Below are positions 53,177-62,298 of a DNA stretch of 64,000 nt, piece after piece. Position 1 is the stretch's first letter; each line of letters begins with the position of its first letter. The stretch is from the NCBI GenBank assembly GCA_001464665.1, contig LNDP01000015.1, positions 186,001-250,000 on the forward strand, in the 5' to 3' direction. The translations under genes were made by a program, and so were the position numbers. The notes beneath the pieces were generated by a model. It worked only from the letters and a program-made list of their open reading frames with translations. It had not been told where the DNA came from and searched no databases. This DNA comes from Acidobacteria bacterium Ga0074141. GTDB lineage: Bacteria; Acidobacteriota; Blastocatellia; Pyrinomonadales; Pyrinomonadaceae.

Positions 53177-53596
53177 ATGAACACGAATGGACAAGGCGGA
53201 TTTTCGCTTATCGAACTATTGATCGTAGTTGTTATCGTCGGAATTGTGGCCGCTCTCGCAGTCCCGTCATTCCAGCGAGGAATTCGTGCTGCGGAGAACG
53301 GGACCGCTTTCGCAACTCTTCGTACGATATCGTCTTCACAGGTCGGCTATTTCTCGCAGAACAACCGCTTTGGCCGGCTTTCGGAACTCAATAATGCCTC
53401 GAACCAGGTCTTTGGTGTTACCGCGGGCGACCGTGTGATCAGAGGACGATACGTCTTTGAAATGACGCCTGCGAATCCTACCGATGCTGAGCTTCGCGAC
53501 TCGTTCACCATTTCGGCGACTCGTTCAGTATCGGATGACACCGTTTACAAATACGAATTGACCCACACCGGCGAGATCATCCAGATCTTGCCATAA
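53177..53596 (+). CDS. Type IV pilin / pseudopilin
   Basis: A 139-residue prepilin. The short leader ends in GG and is cut before FSLIELL (F9 becomes +1, with the usual Glu at +5); a ~22-residue hydrophobic helix follows (LIVVVIVGIVAALAVPSFQ). The C-terminal half is strand-rich without a disulphide pair. Major pilins and type II secretion pseudopilins look alike at this level; the sigma-54 promoter argues for a PilA-like major pilin, as pilA in several Gram-negatives is RpoN/PilR dependent. No pil assembly genes are adjacent. Confidence 0.92.
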   Translation: MNTNGQGGFSLIELLIVVVIVGIVAALAVPSFQRGIRAAENGTAFATLRTISSSQVGYFSQNNRFGRLSELNNASNQVFGVTAGDRVIRGRYVFEMTPANPTDAELRDSFTISATRSVSDDTVYKYELTHTGEIIQILP

Positions 53597-53658
53597 ACCC
53601 TTTTCTTAATGCGGCTCCCACGCCGCTCCCCACCTCCTCCACGGGGACCAAAACCAAC

Positions 53659-55287
53659 ATGAATGTTTTTGAAGATCTCGTCGAAGAATTAAAGGAAGAG
53701 AATCTCCTCGAGTCCACCTTTATCGAAGGCTCGGGGACTTCTCACGTTTCTGCGAACGGCAATGAGCTGCCGCTGACGCCACCCTTTGGCAACCGATTCG
53801 GCGAGGCGGATGTTGCTGAAGAACCGCTCGATTCTATTGACCTCGAGGAGATCGATGTCGAGATGACCGATGGCTCAGACATCGATGACGAAATCGATGT
53901 ACCGGAAGAACCGCCGGTCACCGACGTCCCGCAGATCACAAAGGCCAAAAGCCAGACCGATTTCCTTCGGCGCAGGGCCAACGAAGAGGTCAGCAGTCTC
54001 CAGATGGTCGAACACGTTCTGGCCGGAGTCGAGCGCGAGCATCTGAAGGTAGTTCCGACGCCCTACGACGACCTGAACGCCAAGAAAGCTCTTCATCGAT
54101 TTCTACAGTCGCTCGAAGTCCCGCGAAGCGAAGAGACCGCGGACGCTGAATACGAACTCTTGCAAGAGACCCAGACATGGGCCTCGGAGCTTGCCGAGCG
54201 CGATAGCCGAGTCTCGGTTGCCAACCTACGCAGATTCTGTGAAAACTCAAGACCCGCACTCAGTTCACAGGCTCTTATCGCGCTCGCACGATTTTACCGC
54301 AACGGTGCTCTGACCGACGTCAATCTGGAAAAATTCGATTTCGTAATGACCCGGCTCTTCTCGCGTGATGCCGGGGGCGAAAAGCGAAGATTTCTGTTCG
54401 AACGGCCGGACGTCGTTCCGCATATCAAGACGTTATATGAGAACTGGTCGAGCGTTTGTCTCTACTCGGTAGAGGAAAACGGAGCGGAGATCAAGGACCT
54501 CATTTCATCGCTCGCGGCACTGCGGACGACCGCAGATGCTGCAGACACGATAGACCAGCTTCTTGCGAGCGGCGTATTCGAATCGGTGCGTTCGCTTAAG
54601 CAGCAAGCCGGTGAATATTTCATGGTGCCCGAGGTGCTGGCAGCCGCGATAGATACCAATATTCACCTTGGTAACCGCTTTGTCGAACTGGCCGAGGAAA
54701 GCCGCAAGGTAAACTCGCTCGATGAGATCGAGGAACGTTTTGGTGACCAATACGACCATCTGATCTCGACGGCGACCGGAAAGACCTATTTACTTTGCGA
54801 TCTGGTATCCGGCGATGCTACGCACGGCCGCGAACGGATCAATGTTAATTTCACCCCCGCCGAGAGCATTGAAAGAACCGTTACAACCTCAACTTCCTCG
54901 GCCGTCAGTTCGAGCTTCTTGGCTCTACGCATCAATAAATGGCTGTTGCTCGCCGCTACGATCCTGATCGGAGTGAGCATTGGGCTCTATCTCTGGGCCG
55001 ACCAAATGGTCGAATCAAATCAAGCGAGCATTGTCGCGGACGAGATCGACCTTGCCGGAACGGAACTCGCCCCGCATCTCGGCAAAGCGAAGCTCACAAA
55101 AGATACGTTCTATGGCATGACGGAACCGACGTGGGATTCACTTACAGAAAGCGAACAGAAGCAGATAACCGTTAGAGCCTATCAATTTGCCCAGCAGAAA
55201 AATCGTTCGAAGGTCAACATACTCAATTACAGAGGCCGAACGGTCGCCTTTGCAACAGCAAACACCGTCGAAGTGGTCAAACCCTAA
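53659..55287 (+). CDS. Single-span membrane protein of unknown function
   Basis: A 542-residue protein 62 bases after the pilin. Residues ~1-95 are very acidic and disordered; ~100-400 are helical with no recognised domain (LRRFCENSRPALSSQALIAL, VEERF-type segments). One membrane span is at about 427-447 (KWLLLAATILIGVSIGLYLW), and a ~90-residue tail follows that ends QQKNRSKVNILNYRGRTVAF. The large part would be cytoplasmic. Position behind a pilin and before a terminator makes a joint transcript plausible; a link to pilus function is inference only. Confidence 0.75.
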   Translation: MNVFEDLVEELKEENLLESTFIEGSGTSHVSANGNELPLTPPFGNRFGEADVAEEPLDSIDLEEIDVEMTDGSDIDDEIDVPEEPPVTDVPQITKAKSQTDFLRRRANEEVSSLQMVEHVLAGVEREHLKVVPTPYDDLNAKKALHRFLQSLEVPRSEETADAEYELLQETQTWASELAERDSRVSVANLRRFCENSRPALSSQALIALARFYRNGALTDVNLEKFDFVMTRLFSRDAGGEKRRFLFERPDVVPHIKTLYENWSSVCLYSVEENGAEIKDLISSLAALRTTADAADTIDQLLASGVFESVRSLKQQAGEYFMVPEVLAAAIDTNIHLGNRFVELAEESRKVNSLDEIEERFGDQYDHLISTATGKTYLLCDLVSGDATHGRERINVNFTPAESIERTVTTSTSSAVSSSFLALRINKWLLLAATILIGVSIGLYLWADQMVESNQASIVADEIDLAGTELAPHLGKAKLTKDTFYGMTEPTWDSLTESEQKQITVRAYQFAQQKNRSKVNILNYRGRTVAFATANTVEVVKP

Positions 55288-55310
55288 GGCGTCGATCTTT
55301 ACAAGAGTTC

Positions 55311-55346
55311 AAAACGGCCGAGCTTGAAAATAAGCCCGGCCGTTTT
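55311..55346 (+). terminator. Rho-independent terminator
   Basis: AAAACGGCCG (55311-55320) pairs with CGGCCGTTTT (55337-55346), with an inner GCTT/AAGC helix. It ends the pilin/542-residue transcript. Confidence 0.9.
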
Positions 55347-55561
55347 GCGTTGTTTGAAGAGCAGTGGCCGCGATCAACGCGAAAGAAATCTGAATTCCCG
55401 TCCTTATTCCTCGTTTACACGGATGAATCTTTTACAGAAGGGGCGGACATGCTCTATTAATTGGCGGCTTCACAGCCGATTGCAAACCTGCTCGGTTTTT
55501 GAGTAAATAGAGTTATCCGACCGTTCAGGAATCCTAATCCGACAATTTAGCAATAAGATGT

Positions 55562-58000
55562 ATGCAGGAATTTTCCGACCAGATGCCTTCCGATATTAAG
55601 CGATATCCAATGGTCCCGATCCGGGATGTTGTGATCTTTCCCTCAACTAAGGTTGCATTCAAGATCGGCCGCCCAAGCAGCGTCCGTGCGCTTGAGCAGG
55701 CAATGGCCGGCGAACGGGACATTTTTCTCGCAACCCAGCACGATGCAACGATCGACGAACCCTCGGCAGACCAGATCTACCGTGTCGGTACGCTCGGACG
55801 AATCCTGCAGGCACAGCGGCAAGAGAACGGGCAGATCAAGGTCGTCGTGGAAGGCCGTGAGCGTGGACAATCGGTAAAGATCGAACAGGACGAGGACGGG
55901 ATGTTCTTCGCCTACGTCCGGCGGGTGCAGTCGACCGACGAATCGGGCTTCCGGACTGACGGGCTACTGCAGAAGATCCACACACTAGTTGAGCAGTTCC
56001 TGAGAGTTTCGCCGGATGCATATACGGACGCGCTCCATGCAAGTTTGCGAGGAGTTTCGGCCTCGCACATCGCGGATTCGATGTCGTCGCATTTGCGGAT
56101 AAGTGTAGAAGAAAAGCAGGGTTTGCTTGAGACCTTTTCAGTTTCGGGGCGGTTGACGCAACTGGTCGAGATTCTCGAACAAGAGATTGAAAAGCGGCAG
56201 CTTGACCGGGCGATCCATGCCCGGACAAAGAAGCAGATGGACAAGCATCAGCGAGAGTATTATCTCAATGAACAGATCAAGGCCATCCATAAGGAACTCG
56301 GACGGAAGGACGAACGTGCCGAACTCGAGGAGCTGAAGAAGAAGGTCGAAGAATCGGGAATGACCGATGAAGCCCGCGATAAGGCAATGCAAGAGGTCGC
56401 CCGGCTTGAGGCAATGCCGCCGATGTCCGCCGAAAGCACCGTTTCGCGAACCTATATCGAATGGTTGCTGAACGTGCCGTGGAAGGACCGCTCGGAAGAG
56501 ATCGACAACCTTATTGAGGCCGAACGGACGCTGAACGAAGACCACTACGGGCTAGAAAAGATCAAGGAACGCATTCTTGAATTTCTGGCCGTTCGGCAGT
56601 TGGTCAAAAATCCGAAAGGAACCATTTTGTGCTTCGTTGGTGCTCCGGGCGTCGGTAAGACGTCGCTCGGGAAGTCCATCGCTAACGCCACGGGCAGAAA
56701 GTTCATGCGGCTCGCTCTCGGCGGCGTGCATGATGAAGCGGAGATCCGCGGCCATCGGCGAACCTATATTGGTGCTCTGCCGGGCCAGATAATTCAGTTG
56801 ATGAAACGTGCGGGTACGGTCAATCCGGTGATCCTGCTTGATGAGGTCGATAAGCTCGGCCGCGATTTCCGCGGCGACCCAAGTGCGGCCCTGCTCGAGG
56901 TGCTCGATCCCGAGCAGAACGATACCTTCCGCGATCATTATCTGGACGTCGATTATGACCTCTCGAACGTATTTTTCATCGCGACGGCGAACGTGCTCCA
57001 TACCATCCCGCCCGCGCTTCAGGATCGGCTTGAAACGCTTAATCTCTCCGGCTATACCGAACGCGAAAAGGTCGAGATCGCCAAGCGTCACCTGATACCG
57101 AAGCAGTGTCTTAATAACGGTATGGACCCAGAGAAGGTGACCTTTACCGACGACGGAATTCTTGAGACGATTCGCCACTACACCCGCGAAGCCGGCGTTC
57201 GAAGCCTCGAGAGGGAACTGAGCTCGTGCCTCCGCAAGATCGCTCGCAAGTTCGTGGTTTCTGAGTCGAAAGATGATTTCCGCGTGGTGATCGATGCGGA
57301 GAAGGTTCGCGAACTGCTCGGCACCATCCGTTTCCGCAAACAGGACGTTGCCCGGACGAGCGAGATCGGGCTTGTTAACGGGCTCGCCTGGACCGAGGTC
57401 GGCGGCGATGTTCTGCAGGTCGAGGCGACGCTTGTTCCCGGAAAGGGCGACGTTACGCTTACGGGCAAGCTCGGCGAGGTTATGCAGGAGTCGGCTCGGG
57501 CGGCACTTACGTGCGTGCGGTCGCGGGCGGATGAGATAGGCATCGATAACAAGGAATTTCGCGAGAAAGACCTGCACATTCACGTACCGGAAGGAGCGAT
57601 CCCGAAGGACGGGCCAAGCGCGGGCATCACGATCGCGACAGCAATGGTTTCGGCATTAACGCGGCAGAAGGCCCGCCATGACGTAGCGATGACGGGCGAG
57701 ATCACGCTCCGCGGCAAAGTGCTGCCGATCGGCGGAGTGAAGGAAAAATTGCTTGCAGCACACCGGTTCGGCCTGCGAACACTTATCCTTTCGCGTGAGA
57801 ATGAAAAGGACCTCGCCGACATTCCGGATGAGGTTCGTGACGAGCTAACGATAAAGCTCGTTGATACGATCGATGAGGTGCTCGCCGTCGCCATCGAGCG
57901 AGGTGAAGTAAGCGAATCGGCCGTTCCGCATGTCGTTGCGGTCGTCGAGCCCGGGTCGCTCGATCAGCCTTCGATGGGCAAAAGCACACTGACGCCATGA
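55562..58000 (+). CDS. lon: ATP-dependent protease La (Lon)
   Basis: An 812-residue protease of normal Lon plan: N-terminal LON substrate domain (~1-200), coiled region, AAA+ module with Walker A GAPGVGKTS (about 360-368) and VILLDEVDKL, and C-terminal protease with catalytic Ser in DGPSAG (S686) and Lys in GGVKEKLLAA. It degrades misfolded and regulatory proteins in the cytoplasm. The ATG at 55562 gives MQEFSDQMP; no clear ribosome site is visible. Its stop overlaps engB by ATGA. Confidence 0.98.
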   Translation: MQEFSDQMPSDIKRYPMVPIRDVVIFPSTKVAFKIGRPSSVRALEQAMAGERDIFLATQHDATIDEPSADQIYRVGTLGRILQAQRQENGQIKVVVEGRERGQSVKIEQDEDGMFFAYVRRVQSTDESGFRTDGLLQKIHTLVEQFLRVSPDAYTDALHASLRGVSASHIADSMSSHLRISVEEKQGLLETFSVSGRLTQLVEILEQEIEKRQLDRAIHARTKKQMDKHQREYYLNEQIKAIHKELGRKDERAELEELKKKVEESGMTDEARDKAMQEVARLEAMPPMSAESTVSRTYIEWLLNVPWKDRSEEIDNLIEAERTLNEDHYGLEKIKERILEFLAVRQLVKNPKGTILCFVGAPGVGKTSLGKSIANATGRKFMRLALGGVHDEAEIRGHRRTYIGALPGQIIQLMKRAGTVNPVILLDEVDKLGRDFRGDPSAALLEVLDPEQNDTFRDHYLDVDYDLSNVFFIATANVLHTIPPALQDRLETLNLSGYTEREKVEIAKRHLIPKQCLNNGMDPEKVTFTDDGILETIRHYTREAGVRSLERELSSCLRKIARKFVVSESKDDFRVVIDAEKVRELLGTIRFRKQDVARTSEIGLVNGLAWTEVGGDVLQVEATLVPGKGDVTLTGKLGEVMQESARAALTCVRSRADEIGIDNKEFREKDLHIHVPEGAIPKDGPSAGITIATAMVSALTRQKARHDVAMTGEITLRGKVLPIGGVKEKLLAAHRFGLRTLILSRENEKDLADIPDEVRDELTIKLVDTIDEVLAVAIERGEVSESAVPHVVAVVEPGSLDQPSMGKSTLTP

Positions 58001-58578
58001 GAATCGCCTCTGCCGACTTCGTCAAGAGCGCCTTTGATGCCACGCATCTGACGACCGACGGCCTGCCGGAAATTGCTTTTCTCGGCAGGTCGAACGTCGG
58101 CAAATCCTCATTACTCAATTCGCTTCTCTTGCGGAAAGGCCTTGCCCGCACCTCCCGAACCCCGGGCCGGACGCAAAGCATCAACTACTTTCTTATCAAC
58201 TCTACATTCTACTTTGTTGATCTTCCGGGCTACGGCTATGCGAAGGTGCCGAAGGCGATGCGGCAGGAATGGGGTAAGCTCGCCGGTGATTATCTTTCAA
58301 CCCGGAAAGAACTCGCTCTTTGCGTGCAGCTCGTCGATTCGCGTCATAAACCCTCAGAACTCGATATCGAGCTTTTCGATTGGTTGGTCGAGAACGGCCG
58401 CGAGCATATCGTCGTCGCCACAAAATCCGACAAACTTTCGGCGAACAAATTGAATCAGAGCCTCAAGCTGATCGCGGAAACGCTCGGTGATGCCGAGATC
58501 CTCGCCTACTCTTCGGAGACGGGAAAAGGCCGGGAGAGGCTCTGGGCGAGAATTTCCGCAGCGGTAGGAAAATTGTGA
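57997..58578 (+). CDS. engB: Ribosome biogenesis GTPase EngB/YsxC
   Basis: A 193-residue GTPase needed for large-subunit assembly. G1 GRSNVGKSS (30-38), G2 region ARTSRTPGRTQSINYF, G3 DLPGYGYAKVP and G4 TKSDK are all present. It overlaps lon by four bases, a coupling also seen in other bacteria where lon precedes ysxC. A weak terminator follows. Confidence 0.97.
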   Translation: MRIASADFVKSAFDATHLTTDGLPEIAFLGRSNVGKSSLLNSLLLRKGLARTSRTPGRTQSINYFLINSTFYFVDLPGYGYAKVPKAMRQEWGKLAGDYLSTRKELALCVQLVDSRHKPSELDIELFDWLVENGREHIVVATKSDKLSANKLNQSLKLIAETLGDAEILAYSSETGKGRERLWARISAAVGKL

Positions 58579-58646
58579 AAAAAATATTTGCTTTCTATCG
58601 CTGAATGGTGTAAATAATAGTTTATTCCTTGATCCTAAAGGTTACC

Positions 58647-58668
58647 GCGGACTTATCCTCCGCTTTTT
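58647..58668 (+). terminator. Short hairpin with T-run after engB
   Basis: GCGGA (58647-58651), 7-base loop, TCCGC (58659-58663), TTTTT. The stem is short, so the site is modest. The rest of the 226-bp gap before rho shows a possible -35 TTGGGA and -10 CATACT near 58765-58792. Confidence 0.55.
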
Positions 58669-58804
58669 CTTACATAACTGCGTTCATTTCCATACGAAAC
58701 CTCCGTGTAAATAAAGTTGCCGCCTTGCGGCGCATCCACCCGGAAACCTCAAACCGGAACTCGTTGGGATAGCGAACATTGATACCATACTCTGCTAAAA
58801 AATA

Positions 58805-60220
58805 ATGGCAACCAAAACTACCACCACCCGAAAGGGTAAATCGGCCGCAAAGGACGAGACTCTCTCAGATCCGGAATCGGTTGAAGTAATTGAATCGGAA
58901 AATCCGGAAGCGGAAACGGAAGCTCCCGCAAAGGAAAGACCGGCGTCAAACAACAGCACAAACGGCGAAGTGCTCAACCTGGCCAATCTCAAGGATTTGT
59001 CGATCAGCGAACTGACGCATATCGCTAAAGAGATGGGCATTGAGGGCGCGACCGGGCTGCGCAAGCAAGAATTGATCTTTAAGCTGCTCGCCGCACAAAC
59101 GGAAAAGAGTGGCCTGATCTTTTCGGCGGGCGTTCTCGAAACGCTGCCGGATGGCTTCGGCTTCCTTCGCGCACCTGAGTACAACTATCTACCGGGCCCC
59201 GACGATATTTACGTCAGCCCCTCGCAGATCCGCAAATTCGACCTCCGCACCGGTGATACGGTTTCCGGGCAGATTCGCCCGCCGAAGGAAGGTGAGCGTT
59301 ACTTTGCCCTGATCAAGGTCGAGGCTATCAATTTCGAAGCTCCCGAGACATCGCGGGAGAAGATCTTTTTCGACAACCTGACGCCGCTTTATCCTGACGA
59401 AATGCTCAAGATGGAGACGACGGCTGACAACATTTCAGCTCGCGTCCTTGATCTTGTAACGCCGATCGGAAAAGGACAGCGTGCGTTGATCGTGGCACCG
59501 CCGCGGACCGGTAAGACGATGCTTCTTCAGACCGTGGCCAACTCCATTACGGAGAACCACCCGGAAGTGACCCTTATCGTTCTGCTCATCGACGAACGTC
59601 CGGAAGAGGTCACCGACATGCAGCGTTCGGTCAGGGGCGAGGTCATCTCCTCGACCTTTGACGAGCCGCCGACCAGGCACGTACAGGTGGCCGACATGGT
59701 CATCGAAAAAGCGAAGCGGCTCGTCGAGCACAAGCGGGATGTCGTTATCTTGCTCGATTCGATCACCCGCCTTGCCCGTGCGCACAACTCGGTCGTTCCG
59801 CCTTCGGGCAAGATCCTCTCGGGCGGTATTGATTCGAACGCACTTCAGCGTCCGAAGCGCTTCTTTGGAGCGGCACGTAATATCGAAGAAGGCGGCTCGC
59901 TGACAATCATCGCGACGGCCCTAATTGATACGGGTTCGCGAATGGACGACGTTATCTTCGAAGAATTCAAGGGTACAGGTAACTCCGAGATCCACCTCGA
60001 CAGGCGGCTTTCAGACAAGCGGCTCTTCCCGGCGATCGACCTTCAGCGGTCGGGAACGCGAAAAGAAGAGCTTTTGCTCAGCAAGGAAGATCTGAACCGC
60101 ATCTGGGTAATGCGGCGCGTGCTTAACCCGCTCTCGCCGGTCGAACAGATGGAGGTCGTCCTCGAACGCCTGGGCAAGACCAAGAAGAACGCCGAGTTCC
60201 TCGCCTCGATGCAGACTTAG
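58805..60220 (+). CDS. rho: Transcription termination factor Rho
   Basis: A 471-residue RNA helicase. An acidic/basic disordered N-terminal extension (~1-55) precedes the Rho N domain ([20 protein letters not shown]), the cold-shock-like RNA-binding domain ([12 protein letters not shown]) and the ATPase with Walker [11 protein letters not shown] (about 232-241) and the Q-loop region [20 protein letters not shown]. It unwinds RNA to end transcription and probably works with the intrinsic terminators seen throughout this window. Confidence 0.98.
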   Translation: MATKTTTTRKGKSAAKDETLSDPESVEVIESENPEAETEAPAKERPASNNSTNGEVLNLANLKDLSISELTHIAKEMGIEGATGLRKQELIFKLLAAQTEKSGLIFSAGVLETLPDGFGFLRAPEYNYLPGPDDIYVSPSQIRKFDLRTGDTVSGQIRPPKEGERYFALIKVEAINFEAPETSREKIFFDNLTPLYPDEMLKMETTADNISARVLDLVTPIGKGQRALIVAPPRTGKTMLLQTVANSITENHPEVTLIVLLIDERPEEVTDMQRSVRGEVISSTFDEPPTRHVQVADMVIEKAKRLVEHKRDVVILLDSITRLARAHNSVVPPSGKILSGGIDSNALQRPKRFFGAARNIEEGGSLTIIATALIDTGSRMDDVIFEEFKGTGNSEIHLDRRLSDKRLFPAIDLQRSGTRKEELLLSKEDLNRIWVMRRVLNPLSPVEQMEVVLERLGKTKKNAEFLASMQT

Positions 60221-60234
60221 TAGACGTCAGTTGT

Positions 60235-60309
60235 CAGTTGTCGGTTGTCAGCAGTCGGTTTCGGAGTTTTTCTGACAACTGGCGGCTGGCAACCGACAAC
60301 TGTTTTTTT
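60235..60309 (+). terminator. 13-bp hairpin with T-run abutting the glgA start codon
   Basis: CAGTTGTCGGTTG (60235-60247) pairs perfectly with CAACCGACAACTG (60290-60302), then seven T (60303-60309), then the glgA ATG at 60310. An alternative helix TTGTCAG/CTGACAA (60245-60251, 60272-60278) would compete with it. The GTTGTC element recurs three times on the left side. It can act as the rho terminator or as an attenuator of glgA. Confidence 0.8.
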
Positions 60310-61734
60310 ATGCGTGTAGCTGTCATTTCCGCGGAAGCGGTGCCTTATTCCAAGACCGGTGGGCTCGGCGATGTGGCCGGTGCCTTGCCGAAGGCATTGA
60401 AGGCGGTCGGCGTCGATTCGGTGCTGATAACGCCCTGTTATTGGCAAACGAAAGGCGAGCATCTTTGGAAGACGGCAATCGATGACCTCTTGGTTGATTG
60501 GCGTGGCGGCACGTATCACGCAAAGGCTTTCTATAGCGAGGCGAGCGGCTCGCCGACCTTTCTCATCGACGCCCCTTCGCTATTCCACCGAGATTCGATC
60601 TACGGCTATCGCGAAGACCACGAGCGATTTGCGTTCTTTAACCACGCAGCTTTGACGCTTTTGAAGCGCATCGGCCCACCACCGGACATCATTCATCTTA
60701 ATGATTGGCACTGCGGCTTCGGTGCTGTGGAGCTTGCATTCTTGCGTCGGCGCGACGAGTACTGGCGACGGACGCGGACGGTCTTTTCGATCCACAACAT
60801 GGCATATCAGGGCGGCTTCGGAAGCGAGGACCTCTGGAAGTTCGGCTTCGGGAGCGAGTTCGCCCGCAACGCCTTTGCCTCTAACGGCCACGCATCGGCG
60901 ATGAAAGCCGGGCTTGAAACCTCCGATATGCTCTCGACCGTCTCGCGGCGGTATGCACATGAGATACAGACGCCGGAGTTCGGATACGGGCTCGACTGGC
61001 TAACGCGGCAGCGTTCCGGCCGCCTTGTCGGAATCACCAATGGCGTCGATTTCGACGTCTGGAATCCGGCGACCGACCCTGATCTTCCCGCCAACTACGA
61101 CATTAACGACATGAGCGGAAAGGCGGAGTGCAAGCGTCAGCTTCTAGAGCGATTTGGGCTTCCGCAAGACCTTGAACGTCCGGTAATTGCCATCGTAACG
61201 CGTCTTACAGGACAGAAGGGCATCGAGCTGATCCAACAGGCGGCGGGCGACATTCTCGCGACCGGGGCATTCTTCATCGCACTCGGTTCGGGCGAAAAGC
61301 AGTATGAAACCTTCCTCCAGCGGCTCCGCGACGTTGCCCCAAGGCAGGTCGGCGTTTATGTCGGTTACAGCGAACCGCTCGCCCATCAGATCGAGGCCGG
61401 TGCCGATATTTTCCTGATGCCATCGCGGTTCGAGCCCTGCGGGTTGAATCAGATGTATTCGCTCCGTTACGGGACGATCCCGGTCGTTCGGGCGGTCGGC
61501 GGGCTTGATGATACGGTCGAGAATTTCGATGCGGTAACTGGCCGCGGCAATGGATTCAAGTTCACGCCTTTTCGTGCGGACAGGTTCGTCGAGCGGATCT
61601 ATGAAGCTCTCTTCGCCTTTGCCGACCCGGTGATGCGCGACCGCATCCGCCGCAACGGAATGTCGATAGATAATTCATGGGAGAACGCCGCCCGCAAATA
61701 CGTTGACCTTTATCGCCTGACGCTTTCCATCTAA
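60310..61734 (+). CDS. glgA: Glycogen synthase
   Basis: A 474-residue GT5 enzyme adding glucose from ADP-glucose to glycogen. The ATG at 60310 gives MRVAVISAEAVPYSKTGGL, with the ADP-glucose-binding KTGGL at 15-19; the frame upstream lies inside the hairpin and is not coding. The C-terminal PSRFEPCGLNQMYSLRYG block holds the second active-site Glu. The start has no ribosome site because a T-run directly precedes it. It overlaps the next gene by one base (TAATG). Confidence 0.97.
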   Translation: MRVAVISAEAVPYSKTGGLGDVAGALPKALKAVGVDSVLITPCYWQTKGEHLWKTAIDDLLVDWRGGTYHAKAFYSEASGSPTFLIDAPSLFHRDSIYGYREDHERFAFFNHAALTLLKRIGPPPDIIHLNDWHCGFGAVELAFLRRRDEYWRRTRTVFSIHNMAYQGGFGSEDLWKFGFGSEFARNAFASNGHASAMKAGLETSDMLSTVSRRYAHEIQTPEFGYGLDWLTRQRSGRLVGITNGVDFDVWNPATDPDLPANYDINDMSGKAECKRQLLERFGLPQDLERPVIAIVTRLTGQKGIELIQQAAGDILATGAFFIALGSGEKQYETFLQRLRDVAPRQVGVYVGYSEPLAHQIEAGADIFLMPSRFEPCGLNQMYSLRYGTIPVVRAVGGLDDTVENFDAVTGRGNGFKFTPFRADRFVERIYEALFAFADPVMRDRIRRNGMSIDNSWENAARKYVDLYRLTLSI

Positions 61735-62297
61735 TGTTTGCTTTCAAGATCGATGATGATGTTGAACTGACACTTCCGCAAATGCATCATGCGGAGGAGT
61801 TGACGGCGGTCGTTCGAGATAATCTCGACCGGCTTCGGCCATGGATGCCGTGGGCGGTTGAGGATTACTCGCTCGAGCACGCCAAGCAGTTCATCTGGCG
61901 GACGTTGGACGAATTTTCACAAGACGGCCGTTTTAGTGCTCTGATTCTCTACCGCGGGCGGATCGCCGGGACCATCGGATTTCACCATCTGGACACGACA
62001 AACCGGATGGCGTCGGTCGGTTATTGGATCGGCCGAGAGCTTGAAGGGAAGGGAATCGTAACCAAATGCTCGCGTGTCGTTATCGACTATCTTTTTGATA
62101 CAATGGGACTTAACCGGGTGCAGATCAACTGCAATGTCGAGAACCTTCGGAGCCGCGTGATACCTGAAAAGCTCGGGTTTACGCTTGAGGGAACTCTGCG
62201 CGAAGTCGAATACGTTAATGGCAGGTTTGGCGATTGGGCGGTATATTCGATGTTAAAACGCGAATGGGAAGCGAACGGCCGTGCATCCGGAAATTGA
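61734..62297 (+). CDS. GNAT family N-acetyltransferase, RimJ/RimL type
   Basis: A 187-residue acetyltransferase. The start shares its A with the glgA stop (TAATG). It has the RimJ/RimL-like N terminus (LRPWMPWAVEDYS), the acetyl-CoA loop region YWIGRELEGKGIVTKCSR and the C-terminal NCNVENLRSRVIPEKLGF. Relatives acetylate N termini of ribosomal proteins or antibiotics; the target here is unknown. One base separates its stop from purA. Confidence 0.92.
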   Translation: MFAFKIDDDVELTLPQMHHAEELTAVVRDNLDRLRPWMPWAVEDYSLEHAKQFIWRTLDEFSQDGRFSALILYRGRIAGTIGFHHLDTTNRMASVGYWIGRELEGKGIVTKCSRVVIDYLFDTMGLNRVQINCNVENLRSRVIPEKLGFTLEGTLREVEYVNGRFGDWAVYSMLKREWEANGRASGN

Positions 62298-62298
62298 T

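Noticed and set aside
56552-57583. A 343-codon minus-strand frame opposite lon
   Set aside because: Antisense to the lon ATPase and protease core; no recognisable domain.
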